In this document: positions 23,738-35,135 of the stretch, one piece after another | How the letters are laid out: every line of letters begins with the position of its first letter | Position numbering within the stretch: position 1 is the first letter of the stretch | Assembly (NCBI GenBank): GCA_018907035.1 | Contig: JACCIC010000098.1 | Coordinates: forward strand, 818,501 to 882,500 | DNA: 64,000 nucleotides | Direction: 5' to 3' | Source of the DNA: Sycobia sp. Sy_11 | Lineage: Eukaryota; Arthropoda; Insecta; Hymenoptera; Epichrysomallidae | Program-made: the position numbers and the translations under genes | The notes under the pieces: model-generated | Database searches by the model: none | Seen by the model: the letters and a program-made list of their open reading frames with translations, nothing else | What the model was told of the DNA's origin: nothing

Positions 23738-23851
23738 ATGGAAGCTTTTGGCTTCCACGTTGAGACGATCGAAGGTGTCGCGTTCGCGGTCTTTCCATGC
23801 TTGCCGAAGGATCGAACCAGGATCAGAGCGAATCTAGAAGCGTCGATGTGA
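23738..23851 (+). CDS. small ORF, possible first coding exon
   Basis: ATG at 23738 opens 37 codons ending TGA at 23849-23851. The codon mix looks like protein: MEAFGFHVETIEGVAFAVFP, then CLPKDRTRIRANLEASM. The frame is also open upstream of the ATG as far as the poly-A tract near 23690. A GT at 23848-23849 (GTGAAA) could be a donor. The antisense frame is open too, as often happens opposite a coding frame. It matches nothing I recognise. It could be a short peptide gene, an upstream ORF or the first exon of the gene served by the island. Confidence 0.28.
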   Translation: MEAFGFHVETIEGVAFAVFPCLPKDRTRIRANLEASM

Positions 23852-24096
23852 AAATTGATTTAACTTTATGAAGGACGAGTACAAAGCGGGGTCCACCTCG
23901 ATATTCTTTACGTTTAATAACTTAACTAAGTGTAAGTTAATCTTCATTGTTCTAGAGTAAATGAACTATTTATCACCGATGGTATTATTTCTAATACACG
24001 TACGGGAAGTCAGGGACGGGGGGGGGGTTTGGCCTCGTGAAAATCCACTACTCAGCAAGAAATGGAGTCGCATTTTCGAATTGCGAAGCGAGGGAG

Positions 24097-24100
<4 letters not shown>

Positions 24101-24133
<33 letters not shown>
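24101..24133. repeat. (AG)n microsatellite
   Basis: Perfect AG run of about 33 bp. Confidence 0.95.
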
Positions 24134-24137
<4 letters not shown>

Positions 24138-24353
24138 GCGCTAGACGATCACGGGACGCCCTGATGGTGCGCGGCGGCGCTCTGCAAAAACCGCGCGCGC
24201 GCGCCGCGCGACGAAAAATCTCGCACCGTCATCGCCGTCGCCGTCATCGTTGTCGTCGCTGCGCTGTGCTGCTGCGCCCCCTTCGCACTCTCTCTCCTCT
24301 CTCTGTCCTTCTCTCCCCCCCCTCTCTCTGTCTATCCGTTCCAGCGCGGATAT

Positions 24354-24357
<4 letters not shown>

Positions 24358-24398
<41 letters not shown>
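24358..24398. repeat. (TA)n microsatellite
   Basis: Pure TA run inside the GC-rich island, next to a CT-rich block at 24288-24330. Confidence 0.95.
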
Positions 24399-24403
<5 letters not shown>

Positions 24404-24681
24404 CATAATACTACGCCAGGGCTCTCTCGCTGGATCGTGCGCGCGCGCGCGCGCGGGCTCGTTTCGACGCGAATGCGAATGTGTGTATATGTAAATGAAG
24501 GAAGGGAAGAGCCTCGCAGCCGAGTCCCTTTCCCAGGATAGTAATATTACGTAGACGCGTTGGCTTCTGTGCAGGCGCGCGCGACCTATCGTGGCCTCGC
24601 GCCCTATTAGAACGATGCGCACGGCAGATCGCATAGATTTACATACTGGATCACCATTCGAATCTTCTTCGAGCCACTGCG

Positions 24682-24683
<2 letters not shown>

Positions 24684-24722
<39 letters not shown>
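24684..24722. repeat. (AT)n microsatellite
   Basis: Pure AT run of about 38 bp. Confidence 0.95.
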
Positions 24723-24724
<2 letters not shown>

Positions 24725-24806
24725 TTAATTTTTGCTTTTGCTCTGTAATCTAATGAAAGTTCCTTAAGTAGGTATACATATATACGTGCTACGCATACCA
24801 TTTACA

Positions 24807-24814
24807 CGTGTGTG

Positions 24815-24871
<57 letters not shown>

Positions 24872-24914
24872 TTGAACAATTGGCACGCGGGTGAGAGAGA
24901 GAGAGAGAGAGAGA
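24807..24914. repeat. compound (TG)n(TA)n ... (GA)n microsatellite
   Basis: TG steps from 24807, a TA run at 24820-24870, about 20 bp of unique sequence, then GA at 24893-24914. Confidence 0.95.
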
Positions 24915-25413
24915 GGGGGGGTGAGAAAGGGAGAGGGGCAGACAAAGAGAGAAGGGGAGCGAACTCTGAAAGCGTCCCTGCAACAAGAGCACCGCGTTCA
25001 ACTGTGTAGCTTTTTCAAACTATTCTCCAAAAATGTTCATAAAACACGATAACGTATTTACGTATACTCCTATGATTACGTAATTGGGCCTAAAGTCACA
25101 TATACGTATAATACCGTAAGTATATCTCTTAGAGCGTAATGCCGTACGCACATTACCGTCATAATCTCGGTGAGAAATAAGCCAATCATATCTAAAGAGA
25201 CAATCGATAGGAAAGTTGCATAAATAATGGAAAGAAGCGTCGAGGAAGGGTTTATATACATATATATTATACCGAAGAGGAACGGAAACGGAGAAGGATA
25301 GAGTCAGGTCGGGCGCGGATCAAAACACGAGGCGGAATAGACTTTTGCTATTTTATTTGTGCGCCCATCGAGCGTATATAGAACGCAAGCACGCGCGCGT
25401 GCACGTACATGCT

Positions 25414-25446
25414 AGCGCGCGCGCGCGCGCGCACACACACACACAC
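25414..25446. repeat. (GC)n(CA)n microsatellite
   Basis: Alternating GC for about 18 bp running into CA. Alternating purine-pyrimidine of this kind can adopt Z-DNA. Confidence 0.95.
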
Positions 25447-25589
25447 AAACAAAATGTGGAGGACGCGCGCGCGACGCTGCGCGAGCTGCTCGAAGTATAT
25501 GGTTGGGCAACCAACGCCACGGCTGCCGTTTACTGCTGTTGTTGCACGGCGCGGCGTCCCTCTTGGACACGCGTGCATAAGCCAAAAAT

Positions 25590-25594
<5 letters not shown>

Positions 25595-25639
<45 letters not shown>
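25595..25639. repeat. (GA)n microsatellite
   Basis: Perfect GA run of about 45 bp. Confidence 0.95.
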
Positions 25640-25640
<1 letters not shown>

Positions 25641-25857
25641 CAGAGGGAGAGGGAGATAAAGAAAAAAGAGATAAACATAGGTATATCGTCCAACTGAACG
25701 TCGTGCTTTCTGTATAACCTGATTTTCGGGCTTACGTCCCGTTAGATGTCCATTCGAGCCTTCGCGAATCGTTAAAATCCAAAATCATAGAACATCGCCC
25801 GAGATAGAGAAAGAGGGAGAGATAGAGAGAAAGGTTTTCATAAAAGGAACCCGAGAG

Positions 25858-25918
<61 letters not shown>
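25858..25918. repeat. (TA)n microsatellite
   Basis: TA run of about 60 bp with one early interruption; among the longest in the window. Confidence 0.95.
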
Positions 25919-25921
<3 letters not shown>

Positions 25922-26179
25922 AGCTTCTAAGTATGAAAAAGGGAGATGAAAAAGGGAGAATTTTCGAACGAGCAGGAGGGAAATTTTTGTCTTCAGAAAA
26001 GCATCGCTTCAAGTTCTCTCGTCGTTTTCATCGCGCTGCTTTCGGTATCGTTATTGGAATATAATGTAGAGAGACAGACAGATGAGCAAGAGAGAATGAA
26101 AGAGAGGGAAGCTTCGAAGATAAGCGAGTCTAATCAGCTTCGGCTTTTGAGGAATGCGCGAGTAAATCTCTCCCTCTCG

Positions 26180-26181
<2 letters not shown>

Positions 26182-26213
<32 letters not shown>
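26182..26213. repeat. (CT)n microsatellite
   Basis: Pure CT run; the reverse strand is GA, as in the other tracts of the island. Confidence 0.95.
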
Positions 26214-26223
<10 letters not shown>

Positions 26224-27156
26224 GTTATTTAGCTATTTGCGCGGCGCTCGGGGAAACGGGTTGACAGCGCAATAATGCAGCCTATATATATATATACCGC
26301 CATTTCAGTTGCCGCTGTGTGTGCGCTTGATACAGCGTGGCGTGCGCACAGGCACATACACAGATGCACACGTACGTGGAAAAATATATAGAGCTGTGCG
26401 CAAAACTAGAGGAAAAATCGTACGAATCGTCGACGCACACGGAGATCCGCGCCTCTCTGTTTAACAATCCGTACACGTAAAACCGAGAAATCCAACAGCT
26501 TCGTTCCATCCCTGCCCCGCACAACCCTCGCGCAACGGGAAAAACTCCTCGTTCCCGCGCGCTCGGCGTCGAAACGAATCGAATCCGCCCCGCCGTGCGG
26601 CGCGATCGCGCGTTCAGCAACGAGCGGGCGAGGTGCGCGAAAAATTTCCCGACCGTCGTCGGCCGAGGAGAAGGGAGATGGCCGAGATACGAGTGCGAGA
26701 TAGACATACGGAGATGCCGAGCGGGTGGGTGGGTGGGTGGGTTTTTGGTTGGGCGCATGAGGAGGGCGGGCGACAGTGCTTCATCGGTTTTTCATCGCTC
26801 TTTTTCTCATTTCCTCTCTACGGCGTCCCAAGGCCACGCGCAGGGAACAGCAGCAACAGCGCTTGTATATATATATATATACACCGCTCCCGCGGTGGTG
26901 CACGAGGCTCGGGCGGAAAATTCCTGAAAGGCGCCATTTCGAGAGCGCCACAAGCATCGGCGAGACGCAAATATATATATATATACCTATAACGCGAGGC
27001 ACGACCGAATCCCATGCAATTCCATCGCGATTTCTTTACGCGTGCGTCTAATAATATTCAATTTCGCTTGGATGTGATATAATGTAAAACGAGGGAGAGC
27101 ATTTATAAACGAGAGATATATTTATTGCAGATTCACGGATTGAGATAGAGGGAGAA

Positions 27157-27173
27157 AGAGAGAGAGAGAGAGA
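27157..27173. repeat. (AG)n microsatellite
   Basis: Short AG run within a longer purine-rich segment at 27141-27200. Confidence 0.85.
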
Positions 27174-27601
27174 GTGAGCGAGAGAGAATAGCCCAAGAAA
27201 CGAACGGAAGATACATCAGAACGAGGGAACGGCGAAGCAGCAGCGTCGTGCCACGAGGGGCGGTGGGAGGTAGGGGGGCCGGGGAGGGGAGGGGTGGGGG
27301 ACATCGCGCGCGCGCGCGCTCTGCTCTCACGAAACCGAGCGAGATGGAACGATCGGACAAAGAGCCAGGAACGAAAAGAATGCCTCTCCGCCGTATACCG
27401 CACGAGCGCACGTATATACACGCGCGCGCGCGCACACGCACGCACACTCTCTCATTCTCTCCCCGTCTCACTCCCTCGCGCTCGTTCTCGTATTAATGGC
27501 CAATTGCGCGAGCGCCGCGCGGGAGCGAGAGGGAGAGAAGCATCGCGGGCCTAGGAGAACGAAGCGGGCCGGCGAGCGACGCCGCGGCGCGGCACGGGCG
27601 T

Positions 27602-27604
<3 letters not shown>

Positions 27605-27637
<33 letters not shown>
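27605..27637. repeat. (GA)n microsatellite
   Basis: Perfect GA run directly after GTGAGT, so it would lie at the very start of an intron if that donor is used. Confidence 0.95.
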
Positions 27638-27639
<2 letters not shown>

Positions 27640-27716
27640 CGCGAGAGCAGCCGCGAGGCGGCCTCGGCGCGCTCGGTTTATGTGCACGGCCTCGACGATC
27701 GGGCTCGCTATACCGC

Positions 27717-27855
27717 GGTGGTGGTAGTAGTGACGCTAGTACCACTACTACTACTACTACTACTAGTAGTAGCCGTAGTAGTAGTAGTGGTGGTGGTGGC
27801 GAACGTTGTATTTTAGTAGTAGCACCGGCAGAAGTAGTAACGGTAGTAGTGCCGG
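27717..27855. repeat. GTA/CTA trinucleotide repeat with inverted symmetry
   Basis: GTA-type units, then a run of ACT/CTA units, then GTA units again. The segments are mutually complementary and could fold. Poly-Thr, poly-Ser and poly-Val frames through it are repeat artefacts. Confidence 0.9.
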
Positions 27856-28005
27856 CAGCGCGGCATGACCGCGGCAGCGGTTCGAGAGCGTCGTCGGTGG
27901 TGCGCGCCTGCCGCAGCGCGAGCGCAGGGGAAGAGAGCGCCAAAGTCGCCGCCTGCTCCGGCGAAAGGTTCGCCGTCAAACGCCGCCGATGGCGAGGCGG
28001 AGAGC

Positions 28006-28012
<7 letters not shown>

Positions 28013-28044
<32 letters not shown>
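28013..28044. repeat. (GA)n microsatellite
   Basis: GA run of about 32 bp, followed at 28057-28095 by a CT-rich tract, so the two could pair imperfectly. Confidence 0.9.
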
Positions 28045-28048
<4 letters not shown>

Positions 28049-29150
28049 TAGTCCAAATCTCTCGTTCTCTCTGTCTCTGTCCCTGCCTCTTTCTCGGCCG
28101 AAGGGGTTGAGTTCGGAGCCTGAGAGACGTGGGCAACGGATCTGATACTCGAATATATATCAGGATCCGATGCTCGTGCAACGATGGATATACGCGTATA
28201 ACCGTGGAGCGCCGGCTGTTTTTCTTTTTCGAATTTTCGCCCGAGGCAATTGAAGCGTGGCCCCACGTTTGGAAGGAATAGGTCCGTAAATTATTCGTTA
28301 GAATTTTTAATCCCTCCCCCCCCTCTCTCTCTCTCTCTCCCTCTGTCTCTTACAAGCACGAAACATTCGTAAAGCCCTCGCTAATTCTGGCCTCCTTGTT
28401 AAAAATGCGACTGGAAGTAAGTGTCTTTTCGGTCTGAGCAATCGGATCGAATAAGCTGGACGGCGGGGCTCCGACGAGCGTACTTCCATTTTGCGCCCCC
28501 TCCTCCCCCCCCCTTGAAAAACTCCGCCGTTGATCGTCGCACTGGGTTGCTTCTCTTAACGGCGCGGCCATGTATACGTCACGATTTTCGTCAAATTTCA
28601 CCACCGCGAAGCCGATGGGGATTTATGGCAATTTGGTCTCTTTTTTTTATGGTTTTTTTTTCATCTTTTGCTCGCACTGCGAAGCGGCGCCGTAGATCTG
28701 CTGAATGTCACCGATGAGCACCCTGTTCTTTTCTTGATTTATTATGTATTTTTAATGCTTTAAAAAAAAAAAAAAACAAAAAAACCTTGTGAATCATGTC
28801 CATCGAAATTAACCGAAGAGTAAAGCTATGATTCTTGTACTATCTATGCTTATAATCTGTCCATATGTTGTATGACTAAAACATAAACAGAACAATATAT
28901 GTATTATAATTATAGTAAGATATACACAAAATATTATAATTATAATGGCAATCAGACTGTCCTTATGTTTATGATCAATCCCATAGATTAATCTGAAATA
29001 CAAATCGTTCATTTGCCGAAAGAAACATTATAGTTAGTAAAGAACAATCTGACTACCCCCCTCGACGCCAACTTATTGCTGTTACAGCTTCAACCAGGCC
29101 TATCGTTTCAGCCTCTCTTCAGGGCCTAAACTAAGAAACTTATCATAAAA

Positions 29151-29700
29151 CTACCACTATCCCCACTATTAAAGTATATCATTTACTCCATTATCAAAAA
29201 TCTACATGTTTCATTACTATTTTTTCACATGAAAATTAATATAATGCTTTTAATATATAATTCAAGTTAATAAAGAATGATAAACTTTATCTAATTTACT
29301 TGACTCTAATATGAAATTCACATTATTTCGATTCTTTGGGATATGAATACTTTCGAGACTCGCCCTTTTTATCTTTATCCTTAATACCCTGTTCCAAAGT
29401 AGTCACACTCTCAAAATCAAAAGAATGCAAAAACTTTAAACAATGTTCTTTTAATCCGGATATAAGATCCAAAACTGAGAGTCTCGAAAGTATTCACATT
29501 CTAAAGAATCGAAATAATTTGAATTTAATGTTAGAATCAAGTAAATTAGATAATGTTTATCATTCTTTATTAACTTAAAAAATACGTTAAAAGTATTGTA
29601 TTAATATTTATATAAAAAAAGAACGGAATATGTTGTAGATTTTTAAGAATGGGGACAATGATTTAATACTTTAATAGCGGGGATAGTGGTATGTAAGTTT
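29151..29700. repeat. large inverted repeat inside the Penelope copy
   Basis: The arms at 29151-29362 and 29479-29700 are reverse complements over about 210 bp with moderate divergence. Matching blocks include the GAGTCTCGAAAG junction and the GGGGATAGTGGT ends. The spacer is about 115 bp. The right arm is a plus-oriented piece of the same Penelope tail set within the minus-oriented element. Confidence 0.8.
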
Positions 29701-30030
29701 TTAATTGATATATTTTAACACCATAAACTGTATTGATCATAAATTGTCTTTCCAAATATTTACACATTTGCCCAATGTAGCATTCATTACAATCGATACA
29801 ATTAATTTTAAGAACAATTCTCGATTTTAAACATTGATCATATTTATCTTTTCGAATTTTAAATAATACACTTAAATTATTACTATTCTTAAAGAAAACT
29901 GAAATATTATATATTTTTTAATTTATTCCAATTCTTTCAGATAAACCTCTATCATAACGATAAAACGATTATAGCACCCTTATTAAATTCTTATCGCTTT
30001 CTCAGCAATCATTTTATATATGAATTCGAT

Positions 30031-30237
30031 TTAATAATTATTCTTAATAAATGTTTCTCGTACTATCTGTAAATTGCTATGCCTAAAATCTTTATTTGAT
30101 AATTTTATAGCTCGGCCAATGATACCTTTCAGTGTACCAATCTTGTTTTCGAATTGGCGGTGAAAACTGAAATTTAAAAACCTACCAGACCAAGTAGGCT
30201 CTCTATGCCAAACAAGTTTTACTCTATTATTATTCAC
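30031..30237 (-). pseudogene. Penelope reverse transcriptase, thumb region
   Basis: Sixty-eight residues with the Penelope signature PTWSGRFLNFSFH, then ENKIGTLKGIIGRAIKLS and NLQIVRETFI. These blocks follow the RT palm in Penelope proteins and precede the GIY-YIG domain. The palm itself is not present upstream, so the copy is 5'-truncated near 30.3 kb. Confidence 0.85.
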
Positions 30238-30299
30238 TCTAAATTAATTCTATATACAATATATACCAATGAAATTAACTCTAATAACATATTTTTTAA

Positions 30300-30900
30300 C
30301 AATGATTGGGTAAAAAAGCAACTCAGATAAAGCAATAATTTGAAGATTTTAATATTTTGATTTAAAGACCTATAAAAATATTTAGTAGTTTGCTTAGCAA
30401 TGCCTCACTTATTAGAAAAGTCGTTGCATTCCGTTTAAAGTCACACCAGATCGGACAATCATGAAAAGAAAAAAATGGTATATTTCTGCAAATTTTTTCT
30501 CAATAAAATTTACTTCATCTGATAACATTTTGAAATTTTATGATACGATTCCTTTGGAAAAACGAAAATATAAAAAATAATTGTTCAGTATTAAAAATTG
30601 TATAGATCTTATTTTTTTTTTTTTTTTAGAAAATGATTAATCTAAGCGAAGTAATTGCTACTTTAAACTCTATTACATAGGAACGCCCGCAAGTATTCAG
30701 ACATTTGTATTTACCATATTACCGGATCATTGGAATTTCCCTATTCAATAACTATAGCGTTACAACGCAATATGGTAATTAAACACTTTCATATACTGTA
30801 ATTTTTATACTAATATTATGTTTCTTTTAGTACTGCCAAGGGTTAAATGAAAAATAATTCAGTTCTCGCGTTGCCCTAACAGTGCACAGACGCGTTTACC
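30300..30900. other. AT-rich stretch without recognised gene
   Basis: Stop-rich; contains a poly-T run at about 30611-30627. Nothing identified. Confidence 0.5.
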
Positions 30901-31394
30901 AATAGCTCTGTTATATAGTAATCGCTACGGAGAACAGGACAGCGCCCTGTACGGGTCTGCTGCAAACCGAGCATCATGGATGCTATAACTGAAGCAAAAA
31001 TCCATCAAGATATTCTACCGTTAAAAATCAAATATCATCTGCAATAAACTATGCTAAAGCAACTGTAGCCAAAGTCAAGTGAGATCAAGGAATAGTCCTC
31101 GATTACGTTAATAACTTTAACGTTGACAGATTATACATATGCCATTGGAAATCGCGTTACAAAAAAGGTATATTTTCGAATATACTGACAAAAATTCCGA
31201 ACTTTGCTATTGAAAATGTGCTATCTGAACTTAATATTAAATCTACATAAAAAATTATTACACTCGAAGCAAATATCAATAAGGAAGGTTACGATCATGT
31301 GATAAGTTTTAGATGGCATAAGAACGATGATGTGAAAATAATTCCGGAAGTGTGTAAAATAAATTGCTAAGAGCATGAGTATATTGTTTTTGCT

Positions 31395-31760
31395 AGTACA
31401 GCCGTATTAAGATGCTGTTTGTGTAAAGGACATGTGGCCAGAAACTGCTCCAAGGTAAATGCCCTCAATGTAAATATTCAATCTACAGAAACTAATATTA
31501 ATATAAGTGGAAACGTTTCGGATCATACAAATACAAAACAAACTCAAGAACAATACAGAAATCAAGAAACAGAAAGTTATAGTTCAAATAAATTCATTGT
31601 ACATGGAACTGCCCAAGAGAAAAATTCTATAAAAAACAGAGCAAAAACAATTACTGTAATGAAGAGAACACGTTCAGAAATAACTTCGGTCGAATCCAAA
31701 AACGAATTCTCTAAAACTGATAAATTTATCCAAAACCAGATAAGTAACAAAAAAAGATAA
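31395..31760 (+). pseudogene. LINE A ORF1 (nucleic-acid-binding), partial
   Basis: The frame begins with a shortened zinc knuckle, RCCLCKGHVARNCSK. The usual spacing is CX2CX4HX4C, and here two residues are missing between the second Cys and the His. A Ser/Asn/Thr-rich and then basic tail follows. Upstream sequence in the same region (VDRLYICHWKSRYKKG and YDHVISFRWHKND) matches the pre-knuckle part of insect LINE ORF1 proteins but is broken by stops. Confidence 0.65.
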
Positions 31761-32189
31761 ATTAGACAATATGTAGCACACGTTAATAAAAGATCTTGAT
31801 GAATTAGATAAAAGATTAACATCCATTAGAAACTACCTAGAATAATCCAATATGTTACTAAATTACCAATAATTTATTGGTATACCAACCAATAATATAT
31901 AATGAAAAATATTCCACTGTATAAAAAACCGGCAGAATTCATTGATGAATTTACTAATAATTATGAAGAATTGATTAAATTTCTTGAGGAAGAAATTCAT
32001 CCAAATGTAAGAGACACACTAATAAAATGAAGATGCAATATGTTAATCAAATATTTAATCAGACCTAATAAAGCTTCGATCGAAATACCAAATACATCAG
32101 ATACTGAAAGCTAAATCTACAATAATTTCAAAATACTGTATAATGACGAAAATTTTGCAATGAAATTTAACTGGCCTATGGAGCCAGCA

Positions 32190-32660
32190 AGCTTATGTAC
32201 AAAATCTTATTTGTCAACACGGTATTAACGTCATATGTATACAAGAAACCAAACTGAAAGGCGATCAGACAATAAATATGACGGGATACATCTGCTACAA
32301 CAAAAATCGCACCGACTGTCTACATGCAAGCGAGGGAGTCACTGTACTTGTCCATAATAAGTTCTACGTCATCGAAATCAGTTTAACAACATATATTGAA
32401 GCAGTTATTATATACTTGATGAGCATGTAATATATACTTAAATAATCGTTATAATTTAAATTTAGAATTATTAGAAAATCTTAAAAAAGAACCTCCAACG
32501 CCCTTGATATTATTAGGTGATTTTAATAGCTACGGTCCGCTCTGGGCCTCCAATAAAATTGATAGAAGGGGAAAAATAGTCGAAGAGTTTATTAATAATA
32601 ACAACATAATTCTACTAAATGTGGGATTACCTACATATTTCATATTTCTACGGACCAAAA
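32190..32660 (+). pseudogene. LINE A endonuclease domain
   Basis: Exonuclease-endonuclease-phosphatase type domain in several frames. GINVICIQETKLKGD has the catalytic Glu of the QETKL block. EGVTVLVHNKFYV follows, then LLGDFNSYGPLWAS with the Asp-Phe-Asn catalytic block and RRGKIVEEFINNNNI. The domain nicks the target to prime reverse transcription. The His-containing C-terminal block is lost before RT. Confidence 0.8.
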
Positions 32661-33289
32661 TACTTCAATAGATATAATATTTTCCAATAATAATATCGTC
32701 AATACCCTCAAATAATAATTGTCAACCATCTAATAATCGTAAATTAAAATTGCACAAGGCAGACTGGAATATGTATGAAAATAATATCAATAGCAACCGA
32801 CATGAACTAGTAAACGTATTAAATGACCACAAGAGGAATAAAATTGTTGACATCAACGATATAATAATGAAATTAAACATCACAATAAATGCAGAAAATA
32901 ATAGTATTCCACGAACGACAGATGGAACAGACCTGTGGAAAATAGAATTGAATTGAAAAAATAAAAAACAGTAGCAAAAAGATGAATCTGTAAAGCCAAA
33001 GGCAACACCTGGCTTCCCTTCTTAAATTCAATTAATTATCAAACACCCGGCAAAGAAATGTAGAACAAAATAAAAGCAATTGAAAACCGTACTCGTTTTT
33101 CTACTATTGCCCGTAAAAGAAAACCAAAATATTATAAATGACCCTACCGAAATAGCCAATATATCTGTAAATATATTCTCAGAAAACTCAAGAAGTAAAA
33201 ATTATGATAAAAAATTCAACGATTACAAAATGTATATGAAAGAAAATCAAAAACCCTAACCGGAACCCGAAAATCGAAACTCAAACATA

Positions 33290-34080
33290 TTAAATCTAGC
33301 TATTCTTGAACTAAAAGAAACTATTGAAAACTCCAACAATAGCAGCCCGGGCACTGATCAAATACCGAACATTCTCGTTAAAGAATCACCAACAGCAGAC
33401 CAAGAAATAATTCTTGAAATTTTTAACATTATTTGGAAAAATCAAGTTTTTCCTAATTTATGGAGGGAAGCTATAGTGATACCCATACCTACACCACAAA
33501 CATCAAAATTCGAGAAAAAGAATTACCGTCCAATATCTCTAACATGCTGTTTATGCAAAATTCTGAAAAAAATTGTAAAGAAGACTAAGATGTGTTCTTG
33601 AAACAAATCCAATTATTAACAAAGTCTAGAGTGGATTTCGCGAAAAGTGCTTCACAAATGATTGTCTTTTATCTATTGAAAACAGCATTAACAATGTATT
33701 TGAAAAAAACAGAAGCTACAAATGGTATGTTTAGATACAGAAAAACCGTATGACCTAGTATGTAAAAATAGAATTTTTACATACGGATATTAAAGAATCA
33801 CAAAATCACCGGCAATATATTCAACTTTATTAAAAATTTCCTAACAAATAGAAAAATACAAGTACGTGTTAACAACAAGTTCTCAGATAAACACGAAATT
33901 GAAAATGGAGTCCCTCAACGATCCATAATGAGCTTGACAAAAAAACTTGAGGCAATTCTAAATACCAGCATGCGAATTACAATTCGAGCGTACATTATTA
34001 GCCGAATCATAGGCATTCTATGCGAAAACAATAGTATACCCTTAGACATAAGACGTTGAAAATATAACACTAAATTACAC
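33290..34080 (+). pseudogene. LINE A reverse transcriptase with deleted palm
   Basis: Recognisable blocks: NSSPGTDQIPNILVKES, FPNLWREAIVIPIPTP, KNYRPISLTCCLCKILKK, SGFREKCFTNDCLLSIE and HEIENGVPQRSIMS. Immediately after the last, the sequence jumps to KKLEAILNTSMRITIRAY, which lies well downstream of the catalytic FADD in this family. The FADD block and roughly 200-250 residues are therefore missing by deletion near 33935, in addition to stops. Confidence 0.8.
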
Positions 34081-35135
34081 AACTAAAATTCTTTCGTGCC
34101 CGCAAAACCAAATGTATTAAATTTTAAAAAATGCAATCGATAGTTACACCGATACGAAAAATGATAAAATAATATCTATTGGAATGTGAATAAATACATA
34201 TGTAAAAGAACTGGGAATAAAAAAATCAAAAATAATCACACAGGCCATACAAACTACACCGTACTGGAAAATAATACATAAATAAAGAAAAATTAATTTG
34301 TAATATAAATGCAACCTTCGAAGCAATTGCACAATTGTACACAAATTTTCAAATTATAACTATAGCTGTCGTAAAGAAACAGGAATCAATCCGTGCAGCA
34401 GCTATCATCAACGAAAAAGAAACAATTATGCTAAAATTTCTCACCTACTAAGGAAATAAAACATGTCTTGCACTACTAGTACTAGAAATAATAGGTATAC
34501 TAAGGGAGTCTAATAAAAAAACTTTTATCCCCCTAAACTCGTATAAGCTCACAAACAAACAGATCTATGCTAACAAAGCAGGCAACTTCTGATTAATGAA
34601 ATATATAAACAAATGACACAAATCGAAGATGAATTCTTAGTATGTTATACTTCAATAAAGCACAAGTGCATGCCTGTAAAAAGTAGAAGCTGCTTGTAAT
34701 TTATTAAATTATAAGCAATACAGAATCACTAAAAAAGACTGCAATCAATTAAACGCAATATTCAAGACAATAATTCGGCATTAAAACTATCAAGAAGAGA
34801 CCAAATTATAATCACCAGACTTGGCATTGGGCACACAAATAATACACATCAACACCTACTTGAAAAAACACACCACCAGCTATGTGACAACAGCAACTCG
34901 CAAAATAGTGTAAGACATTTACAAATATAATGCCCGAAACACCAAACTATAAGAAAGCAACCTAAAATAAAAAGCAATCTTAAAGATAAAAAGTAACGAG
35001 AATTTTTCATTTTCGCGGGTTTGGAGAGTCCGCCTGTATAATAATATTTTTATTATGTTGGTACGTATGTCTCTGAAGTACGATAAAATTTTCAGCAACA
35101 TTCATTGCTTACTTTTTAAGTGGCAGCCGCTAACG

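Larger units (their letters stand above)
22700..28740. promoter_or_regulatory. GC-rich, microsatellite-dense island (possible promoter region)
   Basis: About 6 kb of clearly higher GC and CpG than the flanks, with long GA/CT tracts, (GC)n, (CA)n, (TA)n and GTA/CTA repeats. Many long frames open on both strands are due to GC content and repeats, and none matches a known protein. CpG-rich, GAGA-rich DNA of this kind is typical of insect promoters and 5' UTRs of large genes. Donor-like sites occur at 27601 (GTGAGT after CACGGGC) and 28416 (GTAAGT after ATGCGACTGGAA, giving MRLE). Promoter function is an inference; no TATA or initiator is assigned. Confidence 0.4.
28949..30240 (-). mobile_element. 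Penelope-like retroelement, rearranged second copy
   Basis: Minus-strand copy related to 16.4 kb. In element order: RT thumb (30237-30031), degraded GIY-YIG linker and core (about 29940-29720, including KINCIDCNECYIGQMCKYL), an inverted intrusion (29700-29479), the C-terminal tail (about 29460-29370), the GC-rich block at 29110-29135, a partial end box at 29034-29055 and a complete end box at 28998-28949. Element identity is secure from the RT and GIY-YIG blocks. It is dead: stops, frameshifts and an internal inversion. Confidence 0.85.
30930..34989 (+). mobile_element. LINE A: APE-type non-LTR retrotransposon with RNase H, degraded
   Basis: Plus-strand element. It has ORF1 with a CCHC-like knuckle (about 30975-31840), an apurinic-type endonuclease (about 32190-32660), RT (about 33270-33940), an RT-to-RNase H connection (about 33940-34080), RNase H remnants and the C-terminal block IITRLGIGHTNNTHQHLLEK with VRHLQI.CPKHQ (34800-34950). 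APE + RT + RNase H with a knuckle ORF1 points to the I/R1/LOA group of LINEs. Frames are broken throughout. A mariner follows directly at 34990. The sequence at 35911-36240 may be the displaced LINE 3' end. Confidence 0.82.

Noticed and set aside
24332..24634. Ile-Tyr-rich ORFs around TA runs throughout the window
   Set aside because: Any reading of (TA)n gives Tyr-Ile; these carry no gene information.
27551..28181. Long open frames (up to 181 codons) in the GC-rich island as host proteins
   Set aside because: They are translations of GA, CT and GTA repeats plus GC-rich sequence, open on both strands and in several frames.
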